Below are positions 45,368 to 54,212 of a stretch of 64,000 nucleotides of DNA, in pieces; the stretch's first letter is position 1; every line of letters starts with the position of its first letter. Origin of the DNA: Cognatitamlana onchidii (GTDB lineage: Bacteria > Bacteroidota > Bacteroidia > Flavobacteriales > Flavobacteriaceae); contig NZ_SRWZ01000003.1 of assembly GCF_004804355.1 (NCBI RefSeq), forward strand, positions 468,816 through 532,815, written 5' to 3'. The notes below the pieces were generated by a model, which was not told the DNA's origin, did not search any database, and saw only the letters and a list, made by a program, of their open reading frames with translations. The position numbers were made by a program, and so were the translations under genes.

Positions 45368-46369
45368 ATGCAACAAGACTCGCATCATAACTTCATGCAA
45401 CGCTGTATTGAAATTGCAAAAAACGGTTTTGGTAAGACCTACCCCAACCCCTCTGTTGGTTGCGTTATTGTTAACAACGGTAAAATTATTGGAGAAGGAT
45501 ATACCAGTGCCTATGGTGGCAATCATGCCGAGGTTAATGCGATACGTTCTGTTACAGACAAAAACCAATTAAAAACAGCCACTCTATACGTAACGCTAGA
45601 GCCTTGTTCACACTACGGAAAAACGCCTCCCTGTAGCGACTTAATTATAAAACATAAAATCCCAAAAGTGGTTATAGGCTGTGTTGATGATCATGAAAAG
45701 GTAGCAGGTAAAGGCATAAAAAAGCTAGAAGATTCTGGTGTTGAAGTATTGGTTGGAGTTTTAGACAAAGCTTGCAAAAAGCATCACAAACGTTTTTTTA
45801 CATTTCATAATAAAAAACGCCCCTACATTATTTTGAAATGGGCAGAAACGGCAGATGGTCTTATAGCTCCTAAATCAAAAACTGAAAACAAACCTATATG
45901 GATCACTAATATATATTCAAGGCAACTAGTTCACAAATGGCGAACCGAAGAACATGCTATATTAGTTGGAACCAACACAGTTATTCAGGATAATCCTAGC
46001 TTAACAGCAAGAGATTGGGTTGGTAAAAACCCGATTAGAGTGGTAATTGACAAAAAGCCTAAACTAGCAAAATCTTATAACATTTTTGATAATCAAGCAC
46101 CTACCGTCCATATTACTGAGCTTAAAAATCCTATAGATGCGAATAAAATATGTGATATTATGTTTGATAACCAAATAACTTCTGTTATTATTGAGGGAGG
46201 CTCTAAAACATTACAATCCTTTATTGACGCCAATTTATGGGACGAAGCCAGAGTATTTGTAGGGCAAACTAAGTTTGGTTCTGGAGTCCAAGGACCAAGT
46301 TTAAAAGGAAACTTGATAGACCAAAACTACATCCTAAAAGACACCCTTAACCTGTATATAAATGATTAA
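45368..46369 (+). CDS. ribD: Bifunctional riboflavin biosynthesis protein RibD
   Basis: 333 residues from the ATG at 45368. The N-terminal deaminase has HAEVNAI and the zinc-binding PCSHYGKTPPC. The C-terminal reductase begins near 150 (RPYIILKWAETADGLIAP) with VGTNTVIQDNPSLTARDW and IIEGGSKTLQSFID. It performs two consecutive steps from GTP-derived pyrimidine to the ribitylamino intermediate of riboflavin. It overlaps the next gene by 8 bp. A TTG at 45344 could add eight residues but is less likely. Confidence 0.94.
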   Translation: MQQDSHHNFMQRCIEIAKNGFGKTYPNPSVGCVIVNNGKIIGEGYTSAYGGNHAEVNAIRSVTDKNQLKTATLYVTLEPCSHYGKTPPCSDLIIKHKIPKVVIGCVDDHEKVAGKGIKKLEDSGVEVLVGVLDKACKKHHKRFFTFHNKKRPYIILKWAETADGLIAPKSKTENKPIWITNIYSRQLVHKWRTEEHAILVGTNTVIQDNPSLTARDWVGKNPIRVVIDKKPKLAKSYNIFDNQAPTVHITELKNPIDANKICDIMFDNQITSVIIEGGSKTLQSFIDANLWDEARVFVGQTKFGSGVQGPSLKGNLIDQNYILKDTLNLYIND

Positions 46370-46976
46370 AACCATAATTTTCGATTTTGGAAATGTTTTC
46401 ATAAACCTTGATATTGAAGGAGCGCAGGAGCATGCACTTAATGCTTTTCAAATAGATAAATTATCGGAAGATATGCTTCTTAATAATAGTCTGTATGAAC
46501 AGGGCTTAATATCGACTAGTGAGTTTCTTGCGTTTTATTCTAAAAAATTCCCACAACTTTCGCCTCAAAATCTTACGCGTATTTGGAACTTTATGTTGAA
46601 AGATTTCCCGAAACGTCGATTAGATTTCTTAAAAACGCTCAAAGAATCATCAAAATACAACCTCATTCTTTTAAGCAACACGAATGAACTTCATATAAAC
46701 TGGATAAAGAAACACATTATGTTTTATGAGGAATTTAAAGCTTGTTTCAATAAGTTTTACCTGTCTCATGAAATAAACTTGGTAAAACCTAACCAATATA
46801 TTTTTGAGTTTGTTTTAAGAGAAAACCAACTTAAAGCCGAGGAATGCTTCTTTATTGATGATAATGAGTACAACATTTTAGCGGCCAAAACCCATAATAT
46901 AAACACATGGCATATTAAACCCTATAAAGAAGATGTCACCAGCTTGTTTAAAATTTATAAAAAATTATTTGATTAA
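46362..46976 (+). CDS. HAD-superfamily phosphatase, haloacid-dehalogenase IA type
   Basis: 204 residues. Motif I is FDFGNVFINLD with the nucleophile Asp in FDFGN, motif II LLSNTNELH, Lys in LVKPNQYIFEFV, and motif IV FIDDNEYNILAA. The first Asp is followed by Phe-Gly rather than the usual x-Asp, as is common in the YihX-like group of sugar phosphatases. It is coupled to ribD by an 8-bp overlap, so a role in dephosphorylating the RibD product is possible but unproven. Confidence 0.85.
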   Translation: MIKTIIFDFGNVFINLDIEGAQEHALNAFQIDKLSEDMLLNNSLYEQGLISTSEFLAFYSKKFPQLSPQNLTRIWNFMLKDFPKRRLDFLKTLKESSKYNLILLSNTNELHINWIKKHIMFYEEFKACFNKFYLSHEINLVKPNQYIFEFVLRENQLKAEECFFIDDNEYNILAAKTHNINTWHIKPYKEDVTSLFKIYKKLFD

Positions 46977-46981
46977 ATTTT

Positions 46982-47596
46982 ATGTCTCAACTAAAAGACA
47001 CCTATAAAACCATAATCACGGCGCCTGCACCTGTTTTATTCAAAGATAAAAACAGTAAGTTTTTTGGCTATGCATTTCCAGTAAATACAGAACATGATGT
47101 TAAAACCCACTTAACAAAGCTTAAAAAAGAACATCACGCTGCCAGACACTGGTGCTATGCCTATCAACTTGGAACAGAACAAATCTTTTATAGAACCAAT
47201 GATGATGGCGAGCCAAGTAATTCGGCTGGCGCACCTATTTACGGACAAATTCAGTCGTTTCAACTAACAAACGTTCTTGTGATAATTGTAAGGTATTTTG
47301 GAGGGGTTAAGCTTGGAGTTAGCGGGTTAATTAATGCATACAAAACGGCCGCACAAATGGTATTAGAACAATCTCTAATTGTTGAAAAAACCATAGATGT
47401 TAATTTTATTATATCTTTTGACTATAAACACATGAACACCGTCATGAGACTTATAAAAGAGAAGCAAATAACTATTTCGAATCAAGAACTAGAAATGGCC
47501 TGTAAAATTTACATTTCTGTAAGAAAGAACGATTCACAAAATATTTTCGAGTTATTTGATAGAGTTTATGAAGTAGATATCAAAAAAGTGAACTAA
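46982..47596 (+). CDS. IMPACT/YigZ-family protein
   Basis: 204 residues. The N-terminal IMPACT domain has KDKNSKFFGYAFPV, RHWCYAYQLG, TNDDGEPSNSAGAPIYGQI and VIIVRYFGGVKLGVSGLINAYKTAA, followed by a small DUF1949-like domain. The bacterial proteins resemble the eukaryotic translation regulator Impact, but their function is not settled. It is third in the run with ribD and HAD, and its stop overlaps the convergent thioesterase by 4 bp. Confidence 0.9.
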   Translation: MSQLKDTYKTIITAPAPVLFKDKNSKFFGYAFPVNTEHDVKTHLTKLKKEHHAARHWCYAYQLGTEQIFYRTNDDGEPSNSAGAPIYGQIQSFQLTNVLVIIVRYFGGVKLGVSGLINAYKTAAQMVLEQSLIVEKTIDVNFIISFDYKHMNTVMRLIKEKQITISNQELEMACKIYISVRKNDSQNIFELFDRVYEVDIKKVN

Positions 47597-47994
47597 AGAT
47601 TCTCTAGAGCTTTTAAGATATACTGCGGGGGTCTTGTTGGTTTGTTGGTTCTCTTATCAATAAAAACCAAAACGGTATTGGCTGTAGTTAAAACTTCCCC
47701 TTTTTCATTAGTAATAATATAGTCAAATTCAATCTTTACTGTAGGTGCTTTTTTTAATTGAGTCTTTACATTAATTACATCATCATAACCCGCTGATTTT
47801 TTAAAGTTTAAACTCATAGAAACTACTGGAAGCATAATACCATTTTCTTCCATTTCTTTATACGAAACTCCAATTTTACGTAACCACTCAATACGCCCCA
47901 TTTCTAGGTATAGTGCATAATTGCCATGATATACAACACCCATCTGGTCTGTTTCACCGTATCTCACTCTTATTTGTATTTCATCGAATTTCAT
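47593..47994 (-). CDS. Acyl-CoA thioesterase, hot-dog fold (YbgC/FadM type)
   Basis: 133 residues of the 4-hydroxybenzoyl-CoA thioesterase group: VRYGETDQMGVVYHGNYALYLEMGRIEWLRKIG, where Asp in ETDQMG is catalytic, and then MSLNFKKSAGYDDVINV. It hydrolyses acyl-CoA; the natural acyl chain is unknown. It is a single reverse gene, divergent from dnaA. Confidence 0.9.
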   Translation of the reverse strand: MKFDEIQIRVRYGETDQMGVVYHGNYALYLEMGRIEWLRKIGVSYKEMEENGIMLPVVSMSLNFKKSAGYDDVINVKTQLKKAPTVKIEFDYIITNEKGEVLTTANTVLVFIDKRTNKPTRPPQYILKALENL

Positions 47995-48126
47995 AAGCTT
48001 TATTGAATATTTTTTTGTAGCTTCGGCTGGAGGTTAAACATGCATAAAAATTTCTAAAAATTCAATAGAAAAGGATTTTTTTTTTAAGATTTTTGTTCAC
48101 ATATTTGCCACACTAGAAAAGGGGGA

Positions 48127-48145
48127 TGCAAAAGCAATTTTTGCA
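48127..48145 (+). promoter_or_regulatory. Leader hairpin upstream of dnaA
   Basis: A perfect 7-bp inverted repeat TGCAAAA/TTTTGCA (48127-48133 with 48139-48145) lies 40 bp before the dnaA ATG, just after a GGGGG run. In RNA it would form a small stem in the dnaA leader. No cluster of DnaA boxes is seen here. Confidence 0.35.
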
Positions 48146-48185
48146 CGTATTCTAAACTAACCAAATAAACCTATAGAATTAAAAA

Positions 48186-49613
48186 ATGAGTAAAACTGCG
48201 CAATCGGTATGGAACAATTGTCTTGAATTTATAAAGGATAACATCCAACCGCAAGCTTACAAAACTTGGTTTGAACCTATTGTTGCAGTTAAACTTACCG
48301 ATAATGCCTTAAGTATTCAGGTACCTAGTAAGTTCTTTTATGAGTGGTTAGAAGAACATTACGTTAAAATCTTAAAAGTATCGCTTACAAAAGAGCTTGG
48401 AGAAACGGCCAAATTGGTGTACATCATTAAGATGGAAAACACCTATGGCAATAAACAACCTTTTACAGAAAAAATACCAAGTTCTAACAGACTAGCTGTA
48501 AAATCGCAGGACGTTGACATTCCTTTGAATAATAAAAGCCCAGAGTTAAAAAACCCTTTTGTTATTCCAGGAATTAGAAATGTGAAAATTGAATCACAGC
48601 TCAACCCTAACTATAGTTTTGAAAATTTCTTAGAAGGAGATTCCAATAGATTGGCTAGAAGTGCTGGATTAGCTGTAGCCGCGAAACCAGGCGGAACCTC
48701 TTTTAACCCATTATTGGTTTTTGGGGGCGTAGGTTTGGGGAAAACGCACCTTGCACACGCCATTGGAGTTGATATTAAAGATAAATACCCAGAAAAAACT
48801 GTTCTATATATTTCTGCTGAAAAATTCACACAGCAATATATAGACGCTGTAAAGAAAAATAATAGAAATGATTTTATTCATTTTTACCAAATTATCGACG
48901 TTTTAATCATAGACGATGTACAGTTTCTTTCTGGTAAAACAGGAACACAAGATGTGTTTTTCCATATTTTTAATCACTTACATCAAAACGGGAAGCAAGT
49001 CATTTTAACTAGTGACAAGGCGCCTGTTGATATGCAAGATATTGAACAGCGTTTGCTCTCAAGGTTTAAATGGGGGTTATCTGCTGAACTTCAAAATCCA
49101 GATTTTGAAACCAGAATATCTATACTAAAAAACAAGTTATATCGTGATGGTGTTGAAATGCCTGAAGATATTATTGAATATGTTGCCAAAAACATTAAAT
49201 CTAATGTACGAGAATTAGAGGGAGCTATTATCTCTTTAATCGCTCAATCTTCTTTCAATAAAAAAGAAATTACCATTGATTTAGCTAGAGTGATTGTTGA
49301 AAAATTTGTAAAAAACACGAAACGAGAAGTTTCTATAGACTACATTCAAAAAGTAGTTTCAGATTACTTTCAAATGGATGTTGATACTCTACAATCTAAA
49401 ACCAGAAAGCGCCATATTGTACAAGCGCGTCAATTAGCCATGTTTTTTGCAAAAAAATTCACAAAAGCATCGCTTGCTAGCATAGGGTCGCAAATAGGAA
49501 AACGCGACCACGCTACCGTACTTCACGCCTGTAAAACAGTTGATAATTTATCATCAACAGACAAACAGTTTAGGAAGTATGTTGAAGATATCACCAAAAA
49601 GCTATCTATTTAA
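48186..49613 (+). CDS. dnaA: Chromosomal replication initiator DnaA
   Basis: 475 residues with all four domains. The N-terminal DnaB-interacting domain is WNNCLEFIKDNIQPQAYKTWFEP, followed by a linker to about 130. The AAA+ domain has Walker A GGVGLGKTH and Walker B VLIIDDVQFLSGK. The C-terminal DNA-binding domain carries the signature GKRDHATVLHACKTV near 440-455. It initiates chromosome replication at oriC. It is followed after 11 bp by a tyrosine phosphatase gene. Confidence 0.97.
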   Translation: MSKTAQSVWNNCLEFIKDNIQPQAYKTWFEPIVAVKLTDNALSIQVPSKFFYEWLEEHYVKILKVSLTKELGETAKLVYIIKMENTYGNKQPFTEKIPSSNRLAVKSQDVDIPLNNKSPELKNPFVIPGIRNVKIESQLNPNYSFENFLEGDSNRLARSAGLAVAAKPGGTSFNPLLVFGGVGLGKTHLAHAIGVDIKDKYPEKTVLYISAEKFTQQYIDAVKKNNRNDFIHFYQIIDVLIIDDVQFLSGKTGTQDVFFHIFNHLHQNGKQVILTSDKAPVDMQDIEQRLLSRFKWGLSAELQNPDFETRISILKNKLYRDGVEMPEDIIEYVAKNIKSNVRELEGAIISLIAQSSFNKKEITIDLARVIVEKFVKNTKREVSIDYIQKVVSDYFQMDVDTLQSKTRKRHIVQARQLAMFFAKKFTKASLASIGSQIGKRDHATVLHACKTVDNLSSTDKQFRKYVEDITKKLSI

Positions 49614-49624
49614 CTTAAAATAGC

Positions 49625-50077
49625 ATGACTAAAATTTTAATGGTCTGCTTGGGAAATATCTGCCGTTCTCCCTTAGCAGAGGGCATTCTTAAATCTAAAT
49701 TACCCCATAGCACTTTTTTAATAGATTCTGCAGGCACAGCAGCTTATCATATTGGTAGTGCACCAGACCCAAGATCGGAAGCCATTGCAAGTAAAAATGG
49801 ATTGAATATTTCGCATTTAAAAGGCCGACAATTTGAAGTTTCAGACTTTGATCATTTCGATTATATTTATGTTATGGATCAGTCTAATTACGACAATGTT
49901 GTAAAACTTGCTCGAACCAATCAAGATATATCTAAAGTAGACTTGATATTAAACAAGGTACATCCAGGTAAAAACTACGACGTTCCCGACCCATATTATG
50001 GTGGAACCGAAGGGTTTAAAAATGTATACAAGATGTTAGATGAAGCTTGCGACGTTATTGCAAAAGAACTTGCTTAA
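49625..50077 (+). CDS. Low-molecular-weight protein-tyrosine phosphatase
   Basis: 150 residues with the active-site loop VCLGNICRSPLAEG (Cys near 8, Arg near 14) and the acid loop VPDPYYGG near 120. Such enzymes dephosphorylate tyrosine kinases of polysaccharide export or arsenate-type substrates; here there is no kinase gene nearby. It lies 11 bp after dnaA, an order seen in other flavobacteria. Confidence 0.92.
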   Translation: MTKILMVCLGNICRSPLAEGILKSKLPHSTFLIDSAGTAAYHIGSAPDPRSEAIASKNGLNISHLKGRQFEVSDFDHFDYIYVMDQSNYDNVVKLARTNQDISKVDLILNKVHPGKNYDVPDPYYGGTEGFKNVYKMLDEACDVIAKELA

Positions 50078-50237
50078 TTTACGCTTTTAAACACGCTATG
50101 GTCTTTATTCCTTAACTTTACACGTAACACCATTTTTTCTAAAAAAACAAAATTTTTATATTATAAACACTAATAGTAACCAGCTGTTTTAATTTAACAA
50201 CTTGATGTTATTTAATAAAAAAAACGACTTATACTAA

Positions 50238-50954
50238 ATGGATAAACACAAAGGGAAATTATATCTTATTCCAACTACTTTGGGTGATAATAACCCATTT
50301 GAGGTACTTCCTATTACGGTAAAGGAAATTATTGAAAAAACGGATACATTTATAGTTGAAAATGAAAAAACGGCCCGTCGATTCATTAAAAAGCTTTGCC
50401 CCAATAAACCTCAACCATCTCTCAAATTATTTACACTTAACAAACACACAGAACCATTTGATTTACCAAGTTTTCTAGAACCATGCTTACGTGGAGTGCA
50501 TATTGGACTGCTCTCGGAAGCTGGTTGCCCAGGGGTAGCAGACCCAGGAGCCGAAATTGTTAAGATAGCACATGCCCAAAATTTAAAAGTAGTTCCGTTA
50601 GTAGGACCTTCATCCATCCTTATGGCTGTAATGAGCTCTGGAATGAATGGACAAAGTTTCGCTTTTAACGGCTACCTCCCTATTGACAAAAGTGAACGTA
50701 AAAAAGAAGTTAAACGTTTGGAACGACTTTCGTACGATTATGATCAGTCGCAACTATTCATTGAAACACCCTATAGAAACAATAAAATGCTTGATGATTT
50801 GCTCGCAGTTCTCGATCAGAAAACAGAAATCTGCATTGCTTGTGACATTACATTACCCACAGAGTTTATTAAAACTAAAACAGTCGGTCAATGGAAAAAA
50901 AATAAAGTAGATCTTCATAAAAGACCTACCTTATTTATAATTCATAAAAATTAA
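50238..50954 (+). CDS. RsmI-like SAM-dependent methyltransferase (tetrapyrrole methylase fold)
   Basis: 238 residues of the tetrapyrrole methylase fold: KLYLIPTTLGDNNPFEVLP, TFIVENEKTARRFI, IGLLSEAGCPGVADPGAEIVKIAH and VPLVGPSSILMAVMSSGMNGQSFAFNGYLP. It resembles RsmI, which 2'-O-methylates C1402 of 16S rRNA, but the opening (LIPTTLGD instead of VATPIGNLxD) marks a second, Bacteroidota-specific paralogue. The target is therefore uncertain. It stands 160 bp after the phosphatase gene. Confidence 0.85.
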   Translation: MDKHKGKLYLIPTTLGDNNPFEVLPITVKEIIEKTDTFIVENEKTARRFIKKLCPNKPQPSLKLFTLNKHTEPFDLPSFLEPCLRGVHIGLLSEAGCPGVADPGAEIVKIAHAQNLKVVPLVGPSSILMAVMSSGMNGQSFAFNGYLPIDKSERKKEVKRLERLSYDYDQSQLFIETPYRNNKMLDDLLAVLDQKTEICIACDITLPTEFIKTKTVGQWKKNKVDLHKRPTLFIIHKN

Positions 50955-50962
50955 ACACGCAG

Positions 50963-51622
50963 CTAAATAGCCTTGGCTTTTTTATCTGGCTTTACAAAGG
51001 TGGTGTCATAACCAGAGAACCGTTTCATATACTCACATATGGTTGTTCCATATCCATCAGCAAAGTTATCTAAACCATAACTTCTAAGATAGTTTTTCAC
51101 GCTTCCTGGGCCAGCCAAATGAGCTGCTGCTAAAATTCCAGATTCTGTAACAATAATACCATTAATTCGTTTTCCTACGAAATTTTTAATATCACGCCTT
51201 AAAATCCATTTATTACGAGCTGCGTTGGCTATAAAGGCCTTTTCTTGCAACTCTGGATCATTCAAGAATTTCTGTGGGTTTTTAATACCTATTAGTCTTA
51301 ACGTTCCGGGTCCAAATTGATATTTCCCTAAATACCCGAAAGTATTTACAGAAAAATAATTTCCACCAGACTCGCGAAAGGCCAAAGCTTCTTTAAAACC
51401 TACAAATGATTTTCCTAAGTGTGAAGTGAATATTTGTTCTTTACTATTTGAATCTGATACTAACAATTTGTTATCAGTTTCTTTACTCACGGTGTAATTT
51501 AAATCTAATCCACTTGTTGAATAATGACTCAAATCAACTGTTTCATCCGACTGAAACGACATGTACAATAGTGCTAATATTGTCAGCGCGAGGGCCACGA
51601 TACTTCCAATATTTCTTACCAT
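50963..51622 (-). CDS. Exported lysozyme/lytic transglycosylase-like protein
   Basis: 219 residues with an N-terminal membrane helix (IGSIVALALTILALLYMSF) that acts as signal or anchor. After a polar linker, the part from about 75 reads FKEALAFRESGGNYFSVNTFGYLGKYQFG, the pattern of lysozyme-like folds with a Glu (in FRES) in catalytic position, and ILAAAHLAGPGSVKNYLRSYG follows. It probably acts on peptidoglycan. It has its own -7 element. The exact cleavage is unknown. Confidence 0.72.
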   Translation of the reverse strand: MVRNIGSIVALALTILALLYMSFQSDETVDLSHYSTSGLDLNYTVSKETDNKLLVSDSNSKEQIFTSHLGKSFVGFKEALAFRESGGNYFSVNTFGYLGKYQFGPGTLRLIGIKNPQKFLNDPELQEKAFIANAARNKWILRRDIKNFVGKRINGIIVTESGILAAAHLAGPGSVKNYLRSYGLDNFADGYGTTICEYMKRFSGYDTTFVKPDKKAKAI

Positions 51623-51680
51623 AATTTAAATTTTTTCGGTGTAATTTTTTTAAATGGATCCACCTTAAAATTTGAGCGTG

Positions 51681-51688
51681 CAAAATTA
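51681..51688 (-). promoter_or_regulatory. -7 element TAATTTTG for the lysozyme-like gene
   Basis: An exact TAnnTTTG match on the reverse strand, predicting a leader of about 53 bases before the ATG at 51622. Confidence 0.45.
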
Positions 51689-51733
51689 TAATTTTTTTCA
51701 ATTAATTCAAAATTAATCGATTATGTGTATTTT

Positions 51734-52645
51734 TTAGTTGTAGAATAGATGAAATGCAGTCCCTTTTTTGCTGAATTCTACGGTTGGAAGCGGTATTTTT
51801 ATCATATCAAAAATATCGAAAACAGTACCTAAAACCCTTGAATTTGTTTTTATACCGTTTAAGTTTACATCTAAGCTAAGATAATATTGCCTATAAGGGC
51901 TTTCTAATTTAACTGATTGATTATCTGAAATATAAGACTCCGAAAGCATACCTTCAGCCCCATACCCAAAAGCCACATTTAGCCACTCAGGAAGCTTACT
52001 TTTCTTAAAAAAAGACTTTAAATTGAAACTTAACCAATAGGTCTGTCCATTATAATCCTTAAGAGTCTGTTCTATAAGAGACCCTCCCAGTTTCTCAGGC
52101 TCTAATTGTGCATACTGTGTTTGATGAAAAGAGTACTTTAAGGCAATTCGCTGCTCATTCCATAATAATTCTTGTCCTATATATAGTCCAGATCCAGCTG
52201 CATTTGCTAAAACATCGCCCCATGAAAATCCCCATTCCTGTGAAAACCCATCAAGAATTTCTACAGCCGTTAAAAAAGTAAATCCTAAAGTAGCTCCATA
52301 GATTAATTGATCTTTTTTTCGTACTCCACTCCAACGAAGCACCTGAGCCCCATGTTTTCCTAATTGATAAGACGTAAACGCATGTCCAAACTTATCTAGC
52401 TGTTGCCATGCACTATTATCATTTATAACATGAAATTTAGACCGTTCATAATCACTATACCATAATTCATTTAAACCAATTAAAGCCATTGAGGCCAAAG
52501 AGACTTCAGCAATGATCACCCCATTCCGTCTTGGTTTATTGAGCGTATCACTGGGTGTTAAAAATTGATTGATTTTAGACTGTGAAAAAGAAATAGTCGT
52601 AAAACTAATAAGAAAAACAATAAGTATTCCTAATCTAAAACTCAC
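51734..52645 (-). CDS. DUF2279 (YfiM-like) secreted/outer-membrane protein
   Basis: 303 residues with a signal peptide (MSFRLGILIVFLISFTTISFSQ). The DUF2279 region follows: LDKFGHAFTSYQLGKHGAQVLRWSGV, FLTAVEILDGFSQEWGFSWGDVLANAAGSGLYIGQE. It carries hydrophobic helices with conserved His, Asp and Glu, suggestive of an envelope enzyme or structural protein, but no activity is known. It shares one base with mltG and ends the dapF operon. Confidence 0.83.
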   Translation of the reverse strand: MSFRLGILIVFLISFTTISFSQSKINQFLTPSDTLNKPRRNGVIIAEVSLASMALIGLNELWYSDYERSKFHVINDNSAWQQLDKFGHAFTSYQLGKHGAQVLRWSGVRKKDQLIYGATLGFTFLTAVEILDGFSQEWGFSWGDVLANAAGSGLYIGQELLWNEQRIALKYSFHQTQYAQLEPEKLGGSLIEQTLKDYNGQTYWLSFNLKSFFKKSKLPEWLNVAFGYGAEGMLSESYISDNQSVKLESPYRQYYLSLDVNLNGIKTNSRVLGTVFDIFDMIKIPLPTVEFSKKGTAFHLFYN

Positions 52646-53688
52646 TATCTATTTATACCTTGAGAAGATAAATACCGTTGATATGCTCTTGCATTTACAT
52701 TATGTTGACTCAATGTTTTAGCAAACTTATGATACCCAAAACGTTTGGCATCGGCGGCAAAATATAAATACTTATGCTCTTCGTAATTTAATACAGCATC
52801 AATTGCAGAAATATCAGGCATAGCAATAAGCCCTGGTGGCAAGCCTCTATATTTATAAGTATTATAAGGTGAATCTATCTCTTTATGTACGTTAAGTACC
52901 CTTTTTATAACTGTATTTTTATACTCCGGCAACTGGTAAGCTGCAAACTTAAGTGTTGGATCTGCCTGAAGCGGCATCCCTATTTTAAGGCGGTTTATAT
53001 AAACCCCAGCTATTCTTGGTTGCTCACTGGCTTGTTTTGATTCTTCATGCACTATCGAGGCTAAGGTAATCACTTCGTTAGGCGTCATTCCAATGCCTTT
53101 GGCCCTACTAATTCTCGTGTTATTCCAAAATCTTTTGTATTCTGTAAGCATTCTATCTCTAAACTGGGTAGCCGATGTATTCCAGAAAAACTCATAACTA
53201 TTGGGAACATACATCCCTAATGCCGTAGCTTTGGTAAATTGGTTTTCCTTTAAAAATGCATCATTATTCATGACCTCCAATAAGGACAAACTATCGGCTT
53301 CAATTTGAGTAGCTATTCTACCTGCTAGCTTATTTAATGTTTCCTGATTGTTAAATGATAGTTTAATAGGTAAGTTTTTACTTCTTATAGAATTAATAAT
53401 ATCATTATTAGTCATACCCTTCTTTATCTCATACCTGCCAGCCTTAATATTGGTCATGTATTTTTTCTGTTCTGCTAAATCATCAAAAGAATCAATATCC
53501 AGCAAAAGGGGTTCTAACTGCGTTCTTACGGCTTCATAACCACTATTGGTGGCCACATAAATATAAGCTGACTCATTGTTAAAAGCCGTATTAGGCTTTA
53601 ACATGGCTTTATAAACAAAATTTGCAAAGAATGCAGCAACCACAAGGCCAAGAATTACAATAGCTAGAAGTATTTTTTTTATGTACAT
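52645..53688 (-). CDS. mltG: Endolytic transglycosylase MltG
   Basis: 347 residues. One N-terminal membrane helix (ILLAIVILGLVVAAFFANFVYKAML) and the YceG/MltG domain: a LysM-like segment near 75-110, the catalytic Glu in ASIVHEESKQ near 215, RIAGVYINRLKIGMPLQADPT and SPYNTYKYRGLPPGLIAMP. It cleaves nascent glycan strands in the periplasm. It is in an operon with dapF, which makes a peptidoglycan precursor. Confidence 0.94.
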   Translation of the reverse strand: MYIKKILLAIVILGLVVAAFFANFVYKAMLKPNTAFNNESAYIYVATNSGYEAVRTQLEPLLLDIDSFDDLAEQKKYMTNIKAGRYEIKKGMTNNDIINSIRSKNLPIKLSFNNQETLNKLAGRIATQIEADSLSLLEVMNNDAFLKENQFTKATALGMYVPNSYEFFWNTSATQFRDRMLTEYKRFWNNTRISRAKGIGMTPNEVITLASIVHEESKQASEQPRIAGVYINRLKIGMPLQADPTLKFAAYQLPEYKNTVIKRVLNVHKEIDSPYNTYKYRGLPPGLIAMPDISAIDAVLNYEEHKYLYFAADAKRFGYHKFAKTLSQHNVNARAYQRYLSSQGINR

Positions 53689-54212
53689 TATTTTTTTATT
53701 AGTTGAAACAAGTACTCATCTCTAAAAGAACCGTTTGTATATATCCAATCATTTTTAAGTCCTATTTTTTTAAATCCTTGACCTAAAAACAGTTTAATAC
53801 TAGCATCATTATTGGCAGATATATTACAATATAACTGATGTAAATCTAAATGACTAAAACTATAATTTATTAATAATTGAAGCGCTTCTTTACCATAACC
53901 CATTTGTCGGTCATTTGATTCTTTAATTAAAATACCAACCCCAGCTCTTTTATTTTTAAAATCGAAATCAAATAAATCAATCAGTCCCAAAGGCTTGTTT
54001 TCATAATCAGAAATAACCAACCTAAGCTGCTTAACCTCATAAATATCTTTACAGGCATTTTCAAGGTATTGTTCAATTAAATATTTAGAATACGGTGTTT
54101 GCGTACAACTTAATTCCCAAATGGACTCATCATTTTCTATATCGTGAATAAAATCTAAGTCCTCTGGCTCTAGGGCTCTCAAATAAATACGTTCCCCTTT
54201 TAAAGTTATCAT
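53688..54212 (-). CDS. RimJ/RimL-type GNAT acetyltransferase
   Basis: 174 residues: LKGERIYLRALEPEDLDFIHDIENDESIWELS, GVGILIKESNDRQMGYGKEALQLLINYSFSHL and CNISANNDASIKLFLGQGFKKIG. This is the RimJ/RimL branch of GNAT enzymes; the substrate (protein N-terminus or small amine) is unknown. It overlaps dapF by 4 bp and mltG by 1 bp. Confidence 0.87.
   Translation of the reverse strand: MITLKGERIYLRALEPEDLDFIHDIENDESIWELSCTQTPYSKYLIEQYLENACKDIYEVKQLRLVISDYENKPLGLIDLFDFDFKNKRAGVGILIKESNDRQMGYGKEALQLLINYSFSHLDLHQLYCNISANNDASIKLFLGQGFKKIGLKNDWIYTNGSFRDEYLFQLIKK

Noticed and set aside
46362..46976. HAD gene as a dedicated riboflavin phosphatase
   Set aside because: Coupling with ribD is suggestive only; the sequence gives no substrate-specific motif, so it was left as a general phosphatase.
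47995..48185. Possible replication origin beside dnaA
   Set aside because: No cluster of DnaA boxes (TTATCCACA-like) or AT-rich repeated 13-mers was found; a single TTGTTCACA is not enough.
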